From: Symbiodinium natans
Lineage: Eukaryota > Sar > Dinophyceae > Suessiales > Symbiodiniaceae
Length of the DNA stretch: 64,000 bases
NCBI GenBank assembly: GCA_905221605.1
Contig: CAJNDS010002162.1
Location: 421,416 to 485,415, forward strand
Reading direction: 5' to 3'
Positions within the stretch are counted from its first letter, which is position 1. Each line of letters begins with the position of its first letter. This document shows, one piece after another, positions 18,911 through 28,577 of the stretch. The translations under genes were made by a program, and so were the position numbers. The notes below the pieces were generated by a model that saw only the letters and a program-made list of their open reading frames with translations, made no database searches and was not told where the DNA came from.

Positions 18911-19050
18911 CCTTAGCCGTCAAGATCTCGGATCTCAAAGCTCCTTTACCATCGACTCCTCGAGAATTCAATGTCTCTCCCCGGGACAGCAAAGCCACAG
19001 CCCTGGACTGCTTTGAAGTGGAACTCTGAATAGCTGTCAGATCAATGGCC
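18911..19050 (-). CDS. Exon-like segment with two overlapping open frames
   Basis: One frame opens right after TTTAG of the array and runs 46 codons to TAG. Another, after atctgacag, reads FHFKAVQGCGFAVPGRDIEF and ends at a GTAAAG donor. The second composition looks more like protein. Only one can be real. Confidence 0.3.
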
Positions 19051-19130
19051 CCTAAACCCTAAACCCTAAACCCTAAACCCTAAACCCTAAACCCTAAACC
19101 CTAAACCCTAAACCCTAAACCCTAAACCCC
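19051..19130 (+). repeat. Telomeric CCCTAAA array
   Basis: Eleven perfect units. Confidence 0.97.
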
Positions 19131-19159
19131 TGTGATTGTGGGCCTCGGGGCCTATGCAA

Positions 19160-19266
19160 GCCCAGCAGCAGGAAGACCCCCAGCGCGGAGAGGGTGGCAA
19201 AGTTCGCCACGCTGGCCGGAAGCCATGGTGGCCTCAACTCCTCCGCGGTCTCCTCCCAGCAGGAGC
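19160..19266 (-). CDS. Putative exon with a transmembrane helix
   Basis: The minus strand is open in CWEETAEELRPPWLPASVAN then FATLSALGVFLLLGLHR. The second half is a clear membrane-spanning helix closed by His-Arg. Borders are uncertain (several AG and GC sites). Confidence 0.4.
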
Positions 19267-19282
19267 TCCAGAGGGCTCCAGG

Positions 19283-19406
19283 GTAGGGTTTAGGGGCTTA
19301 GGGCTTAGGGCTTAGGGCTTAGGGTTTAGGGTTTAGGGTTTAGGGTTTAGGGTTTAGGGCTTAGGGTTTAAGGTTTAGGGTTTAGGGTTTAGGGTTTAGG
19401 GTTTAG
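19283..19406 (+). repeat. TTTAGGG array with TTAGGGC variant units
   Basis: About 17 units. The first few are TTAGGGC variants. The last TTTAG serves as an acceptor candidate for 19,407. Confidence 0.95.
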
Positions 19407-19695
19407 GGTAACTACTCCGTACGGGATCAAGGCCACAAGGTGGTGGGGATCGCTCCAGCGGCGCGTTGATGAAGCGGACGCTCATGGGGCTGTGGTGCGG
19501 ATCCTTTCGCTGGCTTCCGGGTTGAAGGATGCATGCTCACATGGAGGCTTCCTTGATCCTGGAGAACACAATTCCATCACAAATGAGACACTACAAGACG
19601 GGATGTCTCCGTGCCAGACGAGGGGGGCACAGCATTGCTGTGAGAATGATCTTGAAGGAAGGGGAACCTTACGCACCCAAAAATCCGTGCTCTAA
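19407..19695 (+). CDS. Putative long terminal exon starting at a telomeric acceptor
   Basis: Immediately after the last TTTAG of the array the plus strand is open for 95 codons to TAA at 19,693-19,695. It reads VTTPYGIKATRWWGSLQRRV, DEADAHGAVVRILSLASGLK, DACSHGGFLDPG and on to TLRTQKSVL. The first half is strongly protein-like; the rest could be intron if a donor such as catggag|gcttcc is used. No family was recognised. Confidence 0.45.
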
Positions 19696-19699
19696 ACCC

Positions 19700-20200
19700 T
19701 AAACCTCGACAACCCGAACGAGCGCAAAAACCGAGAGCAGGCCCCAAACCCCCAAGCACCTGCAATCGCCTTGCAAACAACCAAAGCAAAGCCGCAAGCC
19801 CCAAAGCTCAAAGCCACCACCTGCGCGCCCCCCGGAACGGTGCCATGGCCAAGGGGCGATCACTGGGCCGCCCGGACCAAGGAGAACCACCTCTTGGGTT
19901 CGGAACTCTGAAGGATCTAGGGTTTGGGGGTTTAGAGTTTCGGGTCTTGTTTAGGGTTTAGGATCTCTTTTAGGGTTTAGGGTTCAGGGTTTAGGGCACG
20001 ACAGAACAAGGCACAAAACAGCCCCATCAACAGGTCCCAACGGCCTTCCGCAGTGGTAGCTGCTGTCTTTCGCAGGTCACGGCGATCCTTGGAGGATGGC
20101 CGGGGGAAGAAAGCAACGCCACGAGACTTAACACGCCCCAAACCCCTGAACCCTCCTCCCTCGCTATATTGCGTATGGCCCCCCCCCCCCCCCCTGTCCC
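19700..20200. other. Unassigned sequence
   Basis: Telomere-like words at 19,917-20,000 and a poly-C tract near 20,180. No gene could be supported. Confidence 0.3.
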
Positions 20201-20207
20201 GCAAGGC

Positions 20208-20287
20208 CTCGCGACCATGTAGCCCCCGAAGCTGTGCCCAGCGATGTCGAACTCCTCAACAGCTCGAAGATGTTCTTGCACACGTGT
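20208..20287 (-). CDS. Exon of an alpha/beta-hydrolase (nucleophile elbow)
   Basis: Between ttgcggccag and a GC donor (gcgag|gccttg) the minus strand encodes TRVQEHLRAVEEFDIAGHSF then GGYMVA. G-H-S-F-G-G is the nucleophile elbow (G-x-S-x-G) of alpha/beta-hydrolases; the preceding helix and F-D-I-A strand fit ABHD-type hydrolases, where this order (helix, strand, GHSFGG) is conserved. The serine in GHS would be the catalytic nucleophile. Substrate cannot be told. Other exons of the gene were not identified with confidence; MSVIHELLDVDQEPG on the same strand at about 20,390-20,440 may belong to it. Confidence 0.55.
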
Positions 20288-20424
20288 CTGGCCGCAAGAA
20301 TCTTTCGTATACTTCCTATGGTCCGGATGATGCCAAAGATTGCTCTTTGAGGCTGGCATCCCGGGCCCTCTCCCCTCCACCCAGCACATGGCAAGGTCCA
20401 GGCTCCTGGTCAACATCGAGGAGC

Positions 20425-20613
20425 TCATGAATCACGGACATGACGGCCTCCAGTCTTAAGGGCTTGCTTTTCCAGTTTCTGGTCTCGGTGGAATGCTGAA
20501 GGGCATTTCTTTTGGGAGAGGGGGGGGGGGGGGAAACAGCAAAGAAGAAATGTCACAGTTGCCTCGTTGAAATCTAGGTCCCCACTGAAAAACCTGACAG
20601 AATCCCCTTCCAT
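20425..20613 (-). CDS. Possible exon, unknown
   Basis: The minus-strand frame begins EGDSVRFFSGDLDFNEATVT then FLLCCF before a poly-C tract. The first 27 residues look coding; the remainder is probably not. Confidence 0.3.
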   Translation of the reverse strand: MEGDSVRFFSGDLDFNEATVTFLLCCFPPPPLSQKKCPSAFHRDQKLEKQALKTGGRHVRDS

Positions 20614-20830
20614 GCCTCCAGCGCCTGTGTGACGCGGCGAACTTTGCGCCCTGAGGAGGGTGGATATTCAAGGCGGCACCCCCTAGCGTTGAATCCCGCC
20701 GAAAAAAAAGCCTAACACACACTCTAGTCCTGCAGACCTATATGAATCCCAGCATCTAAGTGTCTCAAGGCTTTTTGCTTAGGGAAGGAACGGGGATGGC
20801 AAGGCTTTGGGCCCATCAGGGGAACATGAA

Positions 20831-20937
20831 GGTTTAGGGTTCAAAGGATTCAGGGTTCAAAGGATTTAGGGTTCAAAGGATTTAGGGTTTAGGGTTTAGG
20901 GTTTCGGGTTTAGGGTTTAGGGTTCAAAGGATTTAGG
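20831..20937 (+). repeat. 17-bp repeat containing a telomeric unit
   Basis: tttagggttcaaaggat is repeated four times around ordinary TTTAGGG units. Confidence 0.9.
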
Positions 20938-21255
20938 TTCTGCATGGTTCTGCCTTTTACCACCCGGCACTCGCGCACACTGCGAGGACTGCTTCAGAGG
21001 TCCGTGGGTTCGTTGGCAGACTACTGTGGTGTCGCTGGTTCTGTTTCCCCTAGTAACCCACCGACCAGGGTTCAGGGTTCGGGGTTTAGGGTTTGGGGTT
21101 TAGGGACCAGGAGGTCCCCCCCCCCCCTTCGAGACGGAACTTCCTACGAAGCCGACTTCTAATTCACAATTCCCAGCTTTGCGATGCCGGTCACCCAAAA
21201 TGCAGCCCCCCGATACAAAAGTGGGGGTCTCCCAAAACCAGGTGACTGGCAGCCC

Positions 21256-21299
21256 CCAAAACTATTCTCGTCTACTGGCTGTCGAAAGTGAGCCCGAAG
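21256..21299 (+). CDS. Possible small exon
   Basis: After gtgactggcag the frame reads PKTILVYWLSKVSPK up to a GC donor (cgaag|gccccc). Short but hydrophobic/aromatic in a protein-like way. Confidence 0.3.
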
Positions 21300-21304
21300 G
21301 CCCC

Positions 21305-21376
21305 CAAAACCCTAAACCCTAAACCCTAAACCCTAAACCCTAAACCTAAACCCTAAACCCTAAACCCTAAACCCTT
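21305..21376 (+). repeat. Telomeric CCCTAAA array
   Basis: Ten units, one shortened to CCTAAA. Confidence 0.97.
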
Positions 21377-21470
21377 TGTGGCCGGCTCTCCTGGCCTCCA
21401 TCGGTGCAGCTGCGGCTCAGTCCGTGGTCGAAGTCCTTGGCTTCTGCGCGGCAGATCCCCCCGTGGTCTA
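21377..21470 (+). CDS. Possible terminal exon
   Basis: Right after the array the plus strand reads LWPALLASIGAAAAQSVVEV then LGFCAADPPVV and TAG. Alanine-rich helix; no clear acceptor, so a low call. Confidence 0.3.
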
Positions 21471-21483
21471 GGCTTCAGCTGTT

Positions 21484-21600
21484 CAGGGTTTAGGGTTTAG
21501 GGTTTAGGGTTTAGGGTTTAGGGTTTAGGGTTTAGGGTTTAGGGTTTAGGGTTTAGGGTTTAGGGTTTAGGGTTTAGGGTTTAGGGTTTAGGGTTTAGGG
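21484..21600 (+). repeat. Telomeric TTTAGGG array
   Basis: Seventeen perfect units. Confidence 0.97.
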
Positions 21601-21637
21601 ATCCTGTTCCGTCCTTCCACGTGGGCTCACCAAACAC

Positions 21638-21741
21638 TCAAAGCAAACGAAAGGCATCCGCGACACCGTCAAAAAGGGAGTCATGAACCAAGACCTGCTT
21701 TTCTCGGCTCCTTTCGAGCTTGGCTCCAGTGTTTGGACTCT
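21638..21741 (-). CDS. Putative terminal exon, unknown protein
   Basis: After gcgagagccag the minus strand reads SPNTGAKLERSREKQVLVHD then SLFDGVADAFRLL and TGA. The last part (VADAFRLL) resembles the C-terminal helix of globular proteins. No family was recognised. Confidence 0.45.
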
Positions 21742-21794
21742 GGCTCTCGCACACAGCAGGCAAGGAATTGTAGGGTTTAGGCTTAGGGTTTGGA

Positions 21795-22195
21795 GTTGAG
21801 GCGCCTTTGTGCCGAGAAGCAAAAAGGTCCGGAATGAGGATTCGCCTCCCACCTGCATCTTCCACGAAGCCCCTTCTTGCCCACAAAACCCTTCTGCACC
21901 GAAACAAGAAGGTGGGGGCTCCCTCAAGCCCAAAACCAATCCCCACGCTTGCAGACTTTGCCGAGTCTGGCGGTCTTGGGCAGGGTTTTAATCTTTCTAA
22001 CGTCCGGGAAAAGGCTGCTGCAGGTTGTGATGAGGGAGGCTCCAGGGTTCCATCCCTGAAACCCGAGCCCTGAGGCCCTGGATCCGCGCATCATCGCTCC
22101 GTCCCTCGCCGAAACGGCCCCAAACCCTCCAAGATGCTGCGAGTAAAATCCCCCCGGCTCCCGCTTTCGATCTGCTCTGGCAGTAGGATATGTCC
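21795..22195. other. Unassigned; possible minus-strand exon near 21,800-21,905
   Basis: After tttcggtgcag (minus, about 21,905) the frames are open on that strand; one reads VEDAGGRRILIPDLFASRHK. All three frames stay open, so no choice can be made. Confidence 0.25.
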
Positions 22196-22246
22196 TAAAC
22201 CCTAAACCCTAAACCCTAAACCCTAAACCCTAAACCCTAAACCCTG
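22195..22246 (+). repeat. Telomeric CCCTAAA array
   Basis: Seven units. Confidence 0.97.
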
Positions 22247-22341
22247 TTTAATGGGGAGCCGATCCATGGGCCGCCACTATAGAGTCAGAGTCGGCACTGT
22301 TTCTTGGGTGTCCGGCGCGGCTATACGGTGGTAAGAAGAGT

Positions 22342-22593
22342 TTGTGTCGCCGGGGGGCGGCCCTCGAGAAAGCCCACTCATTTCGAAGCTTAGCCGCCTT
22401 GTTCCGAAAACCAGAAATCGGGATTCTTCGAATCGCTTCAGGGTGGCCCGCATCACGCCTCAAGTGGCCAAACCAGACCCAAGAAAATCTGTCAAACGGC
22501 AAAGCAACGGAGCCCAGCGATGGCCCCCACCCGATTGATGATGATATGACCACCTCCCCTCCCCAGTGCCCTCCACCACGAAACCGATCATAA
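22342..22593 (+). CDS. Possible exon, unknown
   Basis: An 83-codon frame begins CRRGAALEKAHSFRSLAALF and continues RKPEIGILRIASGWPASRLK. The first half is protein-like; the end runs into a microsatellite. Borders unknown. Confidence 0.3.
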   Translation: MCRRGAALEKAHSFRSLAALFRKPEIGILRIASGWPASRLKWPNQTQENLSNGKATEPSDGPHPIDDDMTTSPPQCPPPRNRS

Positions 22594-22611
22594 TAATAAT
22601 GGTAATAATGG

Positions 22612-22642
<31 letters not shown>

Positions 22643-22680
22643 CGTAATAATAATAACAATAATAATAATATTTATAAACC
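22590..22680 (+). repeat. AAT microsatellite
   Basis: About 90 bp of (AAT)n with GGT and CGT breaks. Confidence 0.95.
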
Positions 22681-22686
22681 ACGATT

Positions 22687-22792
22687 CTACACACAGAAGG
22701 AGGTTCCTTGTAGGGCTTCGACTTGGCCGAACACACCGGCACCTCGGTGCAGAAGCTGCGCTAGCAAAGCCATGGACCAGCCGGTGACCTGT
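22687..22792 (-). CDS. Putative terminal exon, unknown protein
   Basis: After agccttcgcaag the minus strand reads QVTGWSMALLAQLLHRGAGV then FGQVEALQGTSFCV and TAG at 22,689-22,687. Strongly helical and uniform; no family was recognised. The same frame continues upstream, so the acceptor is provisional. Confidence 0.45.
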
Positions 22793-22799
22793 CTTGCGA

Positions 22800-23995
22800 A
22801 GGCTATGGCTATATGGCTACGGGAGTCCGGGCTTAGTTGAGCTTCTTGTAAAACCCGGTGTTCAGTTGGAACTCGAACATCCTCTTTCGGGGAGTCTGGA
22901 AACCTTTGGAGTCTTAACTTGCTTTCGGCTTTTGGAAAGGACTCCAGCACTTGTGACAGCAATGGGCAAACGGAACGCACCTCACCCCTCCTAACATCTT
23001 AAATCCGAAGAGTCGCACATGACATTCTCAACGTGTCCCAGAACGCAAATGCCAAGTCACAAACATGCCATGCAGAAGCAGCAGCGGCGGCAAGGCCGAG
23101 CCACCCTTTGGGGTTTAAGGCTGGAGCAAGGAGTCCCAAACACTTTTGCGTCAAAAACCTAAAAGTCTAGGAAGGTGTCACAGAAGAAGTCCAAAAGAGG
23201 TGAGGGTCGTGTCGGGAGAACGAGTCGAAACCGGCATGGACCGAGTCAGAGAACGATAAAGACGAGTCTTAAAACAGGCCGGCGTGAGTCACAAAATGGC
23301 ACGGGCACAAATCAGAAAGCAGGCCAGCGAGTCAGAAAACGGCTGATACGCACGCCCAAATGCCCTCGACCATTCAACAAAAAACCCTGTCGGGCAGGTT
23401 CAGGCTTTTGTCGCGGGACTCTCCGCGGAATTTTTTGAGGAGTGGGCGCTTTTCCTGCTGGGGGGAGTCGTTTGCTGGTTTTCGACTCGGGGGTCAAGGC
23501 GTTTTCAACTCAGGGCTTCTCTGATTTCTACTCAAGAAACCTCATAGAGGGGTGTAGAACAGTTCAAGTCATCCAAAATGGTCGAACATCGCTCAAAAAC
23601 ACCAGCCACTACTTATTCGGGCGGCGCAAACCTGAACGAAGCCCAGAAGCTTTAAGCCAACCACTACTTGTTTATGAGGGCGACACAAAGCTGCAACCAG
23701 GGAGGTGTCACGAGTCCGGGGACATGAACTCAAGCTTCAACAGACAGCTGATTCGATGATCCGTTGCACAACCTGTTCTGCAACCCACTCTGCCCAAGCT
23801 CCTCGCCGTAATCCAAAGAACTCCCAGAAGCCTCGGCCCAAGACCCTACCACAAAAACCCAAGTGCCAAGAACCGAAAACCCCACTTTGGAATACATTGA
23901 AATAGTTGAAGCCAGAATAATTGAATATATTCATGTGAACCATTTGTGACTAAGCCATTGTCTCATCATTCATTGATAATGCGCAAAGACCCTAA
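22800..23995. other. 1.2 kb without a confident gene
   Basis: A Lys/Arg-rich plus-strand frame at 23,175-23,438 sits on an imperfect repeat of a gagtc-centred word (about 20 bp), so it is probably not a gene. No other recognisable feature was seen. Confidence 0.3.
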
Positions 23996-23998
23996 GCC

Positions 23999-24078
23999 CG
24001 TCCCAAACCAGAGGCTGCCGAAGCCATGCACGGCTTGCCTCCGGGACCGCATCGTAAACCTCCAGCAACTCTGGGATG
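23999..24078 (+). CDS. Exon-like segment ending at a telomeric donor
   Basis: After gtcccaaaccag the plus strand reads RLPKPCTACLRDRIVNLQQL and WDG, ending at tggagg|gtttaggg, again a donor supplied by the array. The minus strand is also open here (ELLEVYDAVPEASRAWLRQP after catcccag), so the coding strand is undecided. Confidence 0.35.
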
Positions 24079-24079
24079 G

Positions 24080-24262
24080 AGGGTTTAGGGTTTAGGGTTT
24101 AGGGTTTAGGGTTTAGGGTTTAGGGTTTAGGGTTTAGGGTTTAGGGTTTAGGGTTTAGGGTTTAGGGTTTAGGGTTTAGGGTTTAGGGTTTAGGGTTTAG
24201 GGTTTAGGGTTCAGGGCTGTGGTGTTTAGGGCTATAGGGTTCAGGGTTTCGGTGTTAGGGTT
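24080..24262 (+). repeat. Telomeric TTTAGGG array
   Basis: Nineteen perfect units, then about 50 bp of degenerate ones. Confidence 0.97.
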
Positions 24263-25968
24263 TAGGGCTACAGCGCTTTTGGTGGGTGTAGAGGCTTGAT
24301 TCGTCTCTTGTGCTCGGTTCCGTGTCTTCAACTTGTTGGGGCTTATGAACTGCCGAAAGCTCTGCAATACATGGACGAAGGCCCTCGGCCCTTCACCCTG
24401 ATGTCCTCAACCTTACAGCCTAGATGCAAAAGTTTTGCGTGACTTGAGGCGTCGAATTCTGATTTCCAGATCCCCTGAACTAATCTCTGATATGTCTGGC
24501 TCTGGGCACAGGTTTAAGGCTTAGAGCGCTTTGGACTGGGATACGGCGGAGGGCTCTTGGGCTTGGGTGCCGGGAAGACTTCTCTTGTGCCGATGATGTT
24601 GTGAGCCCAGGTGGCATGAAGCTGGCCATAAGGCGTCGCGACGAAGCGCGGGGTCCAGCGCCAGACGTCAACAAACACGTGCCTGGATGCAGAACCACTC
24701 TGTCTCATCGAGATCCAGACAGTGTGAGCAACAAACCAATGCCATGTATGCATACATCACATCATGACATGCACATATACTGGTTGTTTACACATGCCAC
24801 ACTGCCTCGCACGCATCCACATCTGGTTTCCCTCTTCCACTCCAAGTCATAACTTCTCCGAATCCTGAAACTTGTGTCAGTTCCGAGACTGCGAAACCCC
24901 GAACCCTAAACCCTGGTTCCGCTGGTCTCGCAGCCACCAAAGACGGAAGCAAAAGACCAGAGTCCAGCCAGATGAAGCACTCAACACATGAGCTTCGCGT
25001 TAAAGGTCTAGGCTCTAGGGCTTGAGGATTAGGATGCGCATGTTGGGTAGATTCTAGTGATTCTAGTGCAAAGTATCTCGGGATCATAGTTTTTAGATTT
25101 TTCAGGCTTGTACAGTTTCTTCACCCCTGAACCAAGAGCACGCGGCGAAACCTTGATCAAATCGCCTCTGCAACTTCAGCTCAGAACCCTCCTGGAAAAA
25201 GCTACTTCCACCTGGCAGCAAGCAGAAACCTTTCACTTGTCCATGGCCTGTACATATCATATACTTAACTGCTTCCAAGCAATCCATGCGCTTCATCCTA
25301 ACTTCTACCCTCACTCCCGAACTACACACTGGCTCTCCGCCTCTTTGCCTGCAAGGGTAAACCATGTGTACTTTGGGAACCCCCCTCGGGTCCTAGCACC
25401 CTTGTATGTGTAAGGCTATGATATCTGATTAAGTTGTACTATGATACCCCCAAACCCTGAACCCTAAACCCTAAACCCTGTACCTTACTACGCCCTGCCT
25501 GGCGGCTGCGAGAGTCCAGCGCTGTGTGCGCCAAATCCAGCCGGGGGTCGGGAAACTTGGCCGACAATAAGGAAGGGGGCCGTTCAACGTCCCTTTTGGG
25601 CTTTTTTGGCCACCAGCCAAAATGAATGGGTTTAGGGTTTAGGGCTTAGGGTGCGACATTTGGAGCCCTACTTCTCAGTGGGCGAAATAATCTGCAGCTC
25701 AAACCCAAACCTGTTAAGCCCTAAATCCCTAGACCTTCAACCTCTGAGCCGAAATCCAAAAACACAGGAAAGAGGTACAAAAGAGCAAAGAATCCCTGAA
25801 CCCCTTCAATCCTCACGAGAAAAGCTCGAGGAAGTCTGCTCCAGTAACCCCTCTCAAGTCCCCTCAATCCAATCTCCCTAGACCCTCTCACCAGACAGCT
25901 TAAAAGTCAGGTGCACCGAATTTTTCTGGTTGCCACAACTTGCGCCTTTCGTTGGGGGGGGGGGGGGG
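24263..25968. other. 1.7 kb with only weak exon candidates
   Basis: A small CCCTAAA array lies at 25,451-25,480. Weak candidates are RTLLEKATSTWQQAETFHLS on the plus strand at about 25,175-25,240 and PDPRLDLAHTALDSRSRQ on the minus strand at about 25,500-25,560. A 14-base G-run lies near 25,956. None is firm. Confidence 0.25.
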
Positions 25969-26050
25969 GAAGGAGCCCATGAAGTTGCTGCCCGCGCGGC
26001 GGAAGACGCCCAATTCCCGGCTCAACGCATTCTTCCAAGCCACCTCGGGC
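25969..26050 (-). CDS. Putative exon, unknown conserved-looking protein
   Basis: After gagccgttggcag before G the minus strand reads RPEVAWKNALSRELGVFRRA then GSNFMGSF. This is clearly protein-like (AWKNALSREL helix, then a Gly/Phe turn). The donor is not resolved because a poly-C tract follows. No family was recognised. Confidence 0.45.
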
Positions 26051-26076
26051 CTGCCAACGGCTCGGCTTCGTGGTTG

Positions 26077-26221
26077 GGTTTAGGGTTTAGGGTTTAGGGT
26101 TTAGGGTTTAGGGTTTAGGGTTTCGGGTTTAGGGTTTAGGGTTTAGGGTTTAGGGTTTAGGGTTTAGGGTTTAGGGTTTAGGGTTTAGGGTTTAGGGTTT
26201 AGGGTTTAGGGTTTAGGGTTC
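26077..26221 (+). repeat. Telomeric TTTAGGG array
   Basis: About 20 units, one TTTCGGG. Confidence 0.97.
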
Positions 26222-26324
26222 AGCACTCTGGGTCGAGCAGCTTTACGGTTAAGCTTTATTTACGGCTCGGATATAACACCCACCCACCCAGAGAATCCCA
26301 CTACATTGAGAAAGCCAAAAACGG

Positions 26325-26790
26325 CCAAATTCTGAAAATAAAGCGGCAAAATTTTGAGAATAAAGCGGCCAAATTCTGAAAATACAGCGGCCAAATTCTG
26401 AAAATAAAACGGCCAAATTCTGAAAATAAAGCGGCCAAATTCTGAAAATAAAGCGGCCAAATTCTGAAAATAAAGTGGCCAAATTCTGAAAATAAAGCGG
26501 CCAAATTCTGAAATTAAAACGGCCAAATTCTGAAAATAAAGCGGCCGAATTCTGAAGCGGCCAAATTCTGAAAATAAAGCGGCCAAATTCTGAAAATAAA
26601 ACGGCCAAATTCTGAAAATAAAGCGGCCAAATTCTGAAAATAGAAATTCTGAAATTCAATTAGCCTTTGGCCTGATTTTGGCTCATTCTGAAAATAAAGC
26701 GGCCAAATTCTGAAAATAAAGCGGCCAAATTCTGAAAATAAAGCGGCCAAATTCTGAAAATAAAGCGGCCAAATTTTGAAAATACAATTA
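26325..26790 (+). repeat. 22-bp minisatellite
   Basis: About 19 copies of ggccaaattctgaaaataaa(gc), with a few single-base variants and one 30-bp interruption near 26,650-26,690. The period leaves all minus-strand frames open in a repeated Phe/Leu pattern; these are artefacts. Confidence 0.95.
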
Positions 26791-27009
26791 AGGTTTAAAT
26801 ATATATGCCGCGCGCTCTTAGCTTTCAGGCCCAGCACCCCCCAAAACACCAAACGCCCTGAAGCGCAAATCACTTCCAAACACCAGCCGCTCCCAAACCC
26901 TACAGCCCTGACGCGTTGAAGGCCCAAGCCCGACAGCAAAAAAAAAAAGCGTAGAACCCAACCCATGATTTTGCTGTTACGGCAAACCCCCAAATCCTCC
27001 CTATCCTCG

Positions 27010-27012
27010 GAG

Positions 27013-27044
<32 letters not shown>

Positions 27045-27060
27045 TTCACTCTCTCGTCGC
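27010..27060 (+). repeat. CT microsatellite
   Basis: (CT)n with a few breaks. Confidence 0.9.
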
Positions 27061-27339
27061 TTTTGCTCACACCCTCTGTAGTGCCCTAAACGGCCTCTCA
27101 ATTTCGATCAACCCCCCGCCCCCCCCCCCCAGCATCTGGCGATGCAGCCCTAGAAAAACCGACAACTTAGGCAGTTGCTGGCTTGAGGGAAAATAAACAA
27201 AAAAAACGGGTGCAAGGCTTCGGAGGAGCGAACCCTGCAGCTTTTGACCAAGGGTGCTGTGCGCGTGAGCCCGGCTACACCTGTTTAGATCTGTTTAGAA
27301 TCACGACTCCTTCCCTTCTGTCGCCCACTCGAAGATTTC

Positions 27340-27440
27340 CCAGGTCCCGGATGAAGGTGTTGGCTTGTTGCTGCCTCTCGGGGCTTCTTTTGGTGGCTAC
27401 TTGCCTCGCGCCCCGCGCTCTTGGGGGCACAACGCGGCGC
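27340..27440 (+). CDS. First coding exon with a signal peptide
   Basis: An acceptor (gatttcccag before G) precedes ATG at 27,351. The protein starts MKVLACCCLSGLLLVATCLA and PRALG, a standard signal peptide: Lys at 2, a hydrophobic core of about 15 residues and a small-residue cleavage region near ALG. GGTTRR follows and the exon ends at a GC (cggcgc|gctaaa) that is already the telomeric array. Translation through the array would stop at TAA after three codons. It probably encodes a secreted, vacuolar or plastid-routed protein. Confidence 0.5.
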
Positions 27441-27466
27441 GCTAAACCCTAAACCCTAAACCCTAG
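27441..27466 (+). repeat. 26-nt CCCTAAA array, possible micro-intron
   Basis: GCTAAACC, then CCTAAAC units, ending CCCTAG: GC and AG borders around only telomeric repeats. Either an extremely short intron or a small telomeric insertion that breaks the gene. Confidence 0.4.
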
Positions 27467-27545
27467 AGAAGCTGTTATAGACCTTGGAGAAGCCCAGAGG
27501 CTGAGGGAAACTGCCCAAGCAGCACGACTCCGCTTCCTGAAACCC
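27467..27545 (+). CDS. Putative second exon of the signal-peptide protein
   Basis: Starts in phase 0 right after CCCTAG and reads REAVIDLGEAQRLRETAQAA then RLRFLKP, a charged helix. It joins in frame to the signal-peptide exon if the 26-nt array is removed. Further downstream the frame turns into Pro-rich, telomere-like sequence, so the true end is unknown. Confidence 0.4.
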
Positions 27546-27559
27546 TATAAACCCCCAAA

Positions 27560-27672
27560 CCCCGAAAACAGCCCCCCGAAGCCTAAACATCCCCCCACCC
27601 ACCCTAAACCCTAAACCCTAAACCCTAAACCCTAAACCCTAAACCCTAAACCCTAAACCCCCCCCCCCCCCA
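27560..27672 (+). repeat. Telomeric CCCTAAA array and poly-C
   Basis: Eight units (27,601-27,660), then 13 C. Confidence 0.95.
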
Positions 27673-28137
27673 AGTCGTGGCCTCTGGGTTGAGGCCACAC
27701 TCTGCCACCAGGGAGGCAGCGATGGTGGTTGCTTGCTCCTGGTTCCAGTACCTCTGACCAGCTGGTGGGTTGATGCTTCGAGTGACCCCCATTCCTTTTT
27801 TAATCAGGAGCTCTCTGACGCGCCCTTTTCATCCTCTTTTTGTTGCCTCTGAGGGATTCGGCCTACACTTTAAAAGCCCTCAAATCGAAGAGTCCTAACA
27901 GCCCCTGAAAAGGCTGCCCGAAACCGCTCCAGCGGACCGGTCAGTGACTTGGACGAGCTTGCGATGCTTCGTCAGCAGCACTCGGCGAACGCCTGGGCTT
28001 TGCTTACAAGCTTCTTGGGGTTGGCGCTTCGGAAACGCAAGACATCGGCAAACTCCTGAGCCCGTTTAGGGGATCGCATTTTGGGAAAAGCTTCCCTAGA
28101 CCCTAAACCTTTCTGTGCAGCCGAAACTCTATAAACC
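27673..28137. other. Unassigned sequence
   Basis: Nothing recognisable. Confidence 0.3.
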
Positions 28138-28167
28138 TTAAACCCTAAACCCTAAACCCTCGGGCTG

Positions 28168-28260
28168 ATGTTTCGCGGCCTCTTTTGTGGAATTGTTTTG
28201 GGACACAGCGCGATGGTGATCGTGGGGCTTTTCGAGGCCGATGGAAGGGAGCATGGCATC
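28168..28260 (+). CDS. Possible exon with hydrophobic N-terminus
   Basis: ATG at 28,168 opens MFRGLFCGIVLGHSAMVIVG then LFEADGREHGIHL. It could be a first exon with a signal anchor, directly after a short CCCTAAA array (28,138-28,160). No donor is certain. Confidence 0.35.
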
Positions 28261-28317
28261 CATCTTTCTTCTTCTTTTGTTTTAGGGGGAGCATATAATA
28301 TATCGAAATATCATATA

Positions 28318-28330
28318 ATGCAATACCACA

Positions 28331-28361
<31 letters not shown>

Positions 28362-28390
28362 TTATTTATTTATTTTTATATATAACACGT
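28318..28390 (+). repeat. TA/TTTA microsatellite
   Basis: (TA)n followed by TTTATATTTA-type repeats. Confidence 0.95.
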
Positions 28391-28534
28391 ACGTACAAAT
28401 AGCAAAATAGGCATAACAATCATCACAAAGTAAGAATAATTTCAGTACCCAGCTGGAAGCGTGAGGGAGTGGTGAGCTGTCTGCGACTTGATCGGGGCTG
28501 AGTTCCTTTCTTTCCCTTGTTAAGGAGATCCTGC

Positions 28535-28577
28535 GACCCTAAACCCGAAACCCTAAACCTAAACCCTAAACCCTAAC
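28535..28577 (+). repeat. Short CCCTAAA array
   Basis: Five imperfect units; on the minus strand its first GT is the donor of the exon at 28,578-28,624. Confidence 0.9.

Noticed and set aside
18911-19266. A purely telomeric intron joining the exon at 19,160-19,266 to 18,911-19,050
   Set aside because: With the GTTTAG donor and TTTAG acceptor the phases do not match, and a better frame in the downstream segment starts at another acceptor.
22800-22825. Spliced-leader start on the minus strand (CCGTAGCCAT)
   Set aside because: Ten matching bases, then divergence; expected by chance at this length in 128 kb of strand.
26675-26690. Spliced-leader core (ATTTTGGCTCA) in the minisatellite
   Set aside because: Sits inside an interruption of a simple repeat with no coding sequence after it.
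26249-27101. Phe/Leu/Trp-repeat ORFs on the minus strand
   Set aside because: Translation of a 22-bp minisatellite; three frames show the same repeated peptide.
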